Assembly: GCA_900547285.1 (NCBI GenBank)
Contig: URGF01000123.1
Location: 1-5,714, forward strand
Direction: 5' to 3'
Origin: an uncultured Collinsella sp.
Lineage (GTDB): Bacteria; Actinomycetota; Coriobacteriia; Coriobacteriales; Coriobacteriaceae
Length of the DNA: 5,714 nucleotides
The notes under the pieces are model-generated. The model had not been told where the DNA came from and ran no database searches. It saw only the letters and a program-made list of their open reading frames with translations. Below, in pieces: positions 4,984-5,714 of the stretch. Numbering within the stretch: the stretch's first letter is position 1; every line of letters begins with the position of its first letter. The position numbers and the translations under genes are program-made.

Positions 4984-5714
4984 TTAGCAGGCTAAATCGC
5001 TCAAAGCGTCAATCGCGGTATCGACTTCCTCGTTCGTGTTGAAATACCCAAACGAGAAGCGGACGACGCCCTGGCGCTCGGTCCCCAACGCACGGTGCAT
5101 GAGCGGAGCGCAATGGGCGCCGGGGCGCGTCGCAATCCCCCACCCTTGCATGAGTGCATCCGAGATCTCGGCCGAATCGATATCGCCCACGTTGAGCGAC
5201 ACGATCGCAGAGCGCGTCGGCTGGTCAAAGGCACCGTAGAGATTAATCCCCGGAATCTCGCGCACACCGTCAAGGAAGCGATCAGCGAGCGCACGCTCGT
5301 GGGCAGCAATCGCCTCGACCCCACCCTGGGCCTCGATAAAGTCGAGGCCGGCGGAAAGACCGGCGATACCGTGGCCGTTGAGCGTGCCCGCCTCTAGCCG
5401 CGTCGGCATCTGCTCGGGCTGCTCGTGGAGATAGGTCTGCACGCCCGTGCCGCCGACCTTCCAGGGGTTGATGTCCACACCCTCGCGCACGCACAGTCCG
5501 CCCGTGCCCTGCGGGCCCATCAGCGATTTGTGCCCCGTGAAGCACAGCACGTCGATGTGCATCTGCTCCATGTCGATGGGCAGCACGCCCGCGCTCTGCG
5601 AGGCGTCCACGAGGAACATCAGTCCGTGCGCGTGCGCAAACTGTCCAATGCGCGTAAGATCAAGCACATTGCCCGTCAGATTCGAGGCGTGCGTGCAGAT
5701 GACGGCACGGGTAT
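4984..5714 (-). CDS. Cysteine desulfurase family protein (class V aminotransferase), 5' end outside window
   Basis: This is a PLP enzyme of the NifS/SufS-like family, which removes sulfur or selenium from cysteine or selenocysteine. The frame is open to the window edge. A GTG at 5665-5667 is internal, because the codons above it read THASNLTGN, a conserved family stretch. Of 242 visible residues, VDASQSAG holds the aspartate that contacts the PLP ring. TGHKSLMGPQGTGG holds the PLP lysine (codon at 5527-5529). RPGAHCAP holds the catalytic cysteine (codon at 5110-5112). The C-terminal pattern VVRFSFGYFNTNEEVDTAI resembles the TIGR01977-type subgroup rather than IscS. Members of that subgroup often lie near selenium genes, so supply of selenium for SelD/SelA is possible but not shown. 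About a third of the protein is missing upstream. Confidence 0.9.
   Translation of the reverse strand, partial: TRAVICTHASNLTGNVLDLTRIGQFAHAHGLMFLVDASQSAGVLPIDMEQMHIDVLCFTGHKSLMGPQGTGGLCVREGVDINPWKVGGTGVQTYLHEQPEQMPTRLEAGTLNGHGIAGLSAGLDFIEAQGGVEAIAAHERALADRFLDGVREIPGINLYGAFDQPTRSAIVSLNVGDIDSAEISDALMQGWGIATRPGAHCAPLMHRALGTERQGVVRFSFGYFNTNEEVDTAIDALSDLAC

Noticed and set aside
4984..5667. GTG at 5665-5667 as the start of the desulfurase-family gene
   Set aside because: The frame continues upstream with conserved residues (THASNLTGN), so the codon is internal and the true start lies outside the window.
1..5714. CRISPR array, phage genes, toxin-antitoxin pairs or riboswitches
   Set aside because: No spaced direct repeats, no small paired genes and no known riboswitch core could be seen in the short intergenic regions.

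Overview
The window is GC-rich and almost fully coding. Every gene lies on the minus strand, so transcription runs from high to low coordinates. The gene set is a selenocysteine (Sec) synthesis pair, an FNT-type formate/nitrite channel, two tRNAs with encoded CCA, a BrnQ-type transporter and a cysteine-desulfurase-family enzyme. Together with the codon usage this suggests a high-GC anaerobic bacterium. My best guess is a gut actinobacterium of the Coriobacteriia, such as Collinsella. That is an inference from overall character, not a proven assignment.

Layout in order of transcription: (1) 5714-4984, a class V aminotransferase of the cysteine desulfurase family, cut by the window edge at its 5' end, followed by a short hairpin terminator. 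(2) 4916-3558, a complete BrnQ-type branched-chain amino acid symporter. (3) About 3546-3518, a promoter with a perfect -10 that drives tRNA-Pro(UGG) (3466-3390) and, 6 bases later, tRNA-Gly(UCC) (3383-3310). (4) 3309-3002, 308 bases without a gene. They hold a compact structured element (3122-3250), bounded by inverted copies of the tRNA-Gly 3' end, and a likely promoter for the next gene. (5) 3001-2165, a complete FNT channel of the FocA type. (6) 2164-1981, an intergenic stretch with REP-like inverted and direct repeats. (7) 1980-523, complete selA, and 526-1, the 5' third or less of selB, which overlaps selA in an ATGA.

Functional reading: SelA converts Ser-tRNA(Sec) to Sec-tRNA(Sec), and SelB delivers it to in-frame UGA codons. 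In anaerobes the commonest Sec enzyme is formate dehydrogenase, so a formate channel beside selAB fits formate metabolism. A desulfurase-family enzyme nearby could supply selenium or sulfur from (seleno)cysteine. Neither selC (tRNA-Sec) nor selD is visible in this window.

The genes belong to well-known families. The least explained part is the 3122-3250 element next to tRNA-Gly: an 18-bp copy of the tRNA-Gly 3' end at one side, a 23-bp copy in opposite orientation at the other, and two strong hairpins between. Smaller points of interest are departures from family consensus in SelB (G4 motif TMRD) and SelA (GASQAG after the PLP lysine), and a perfect dyad inside the tRNA promoter.
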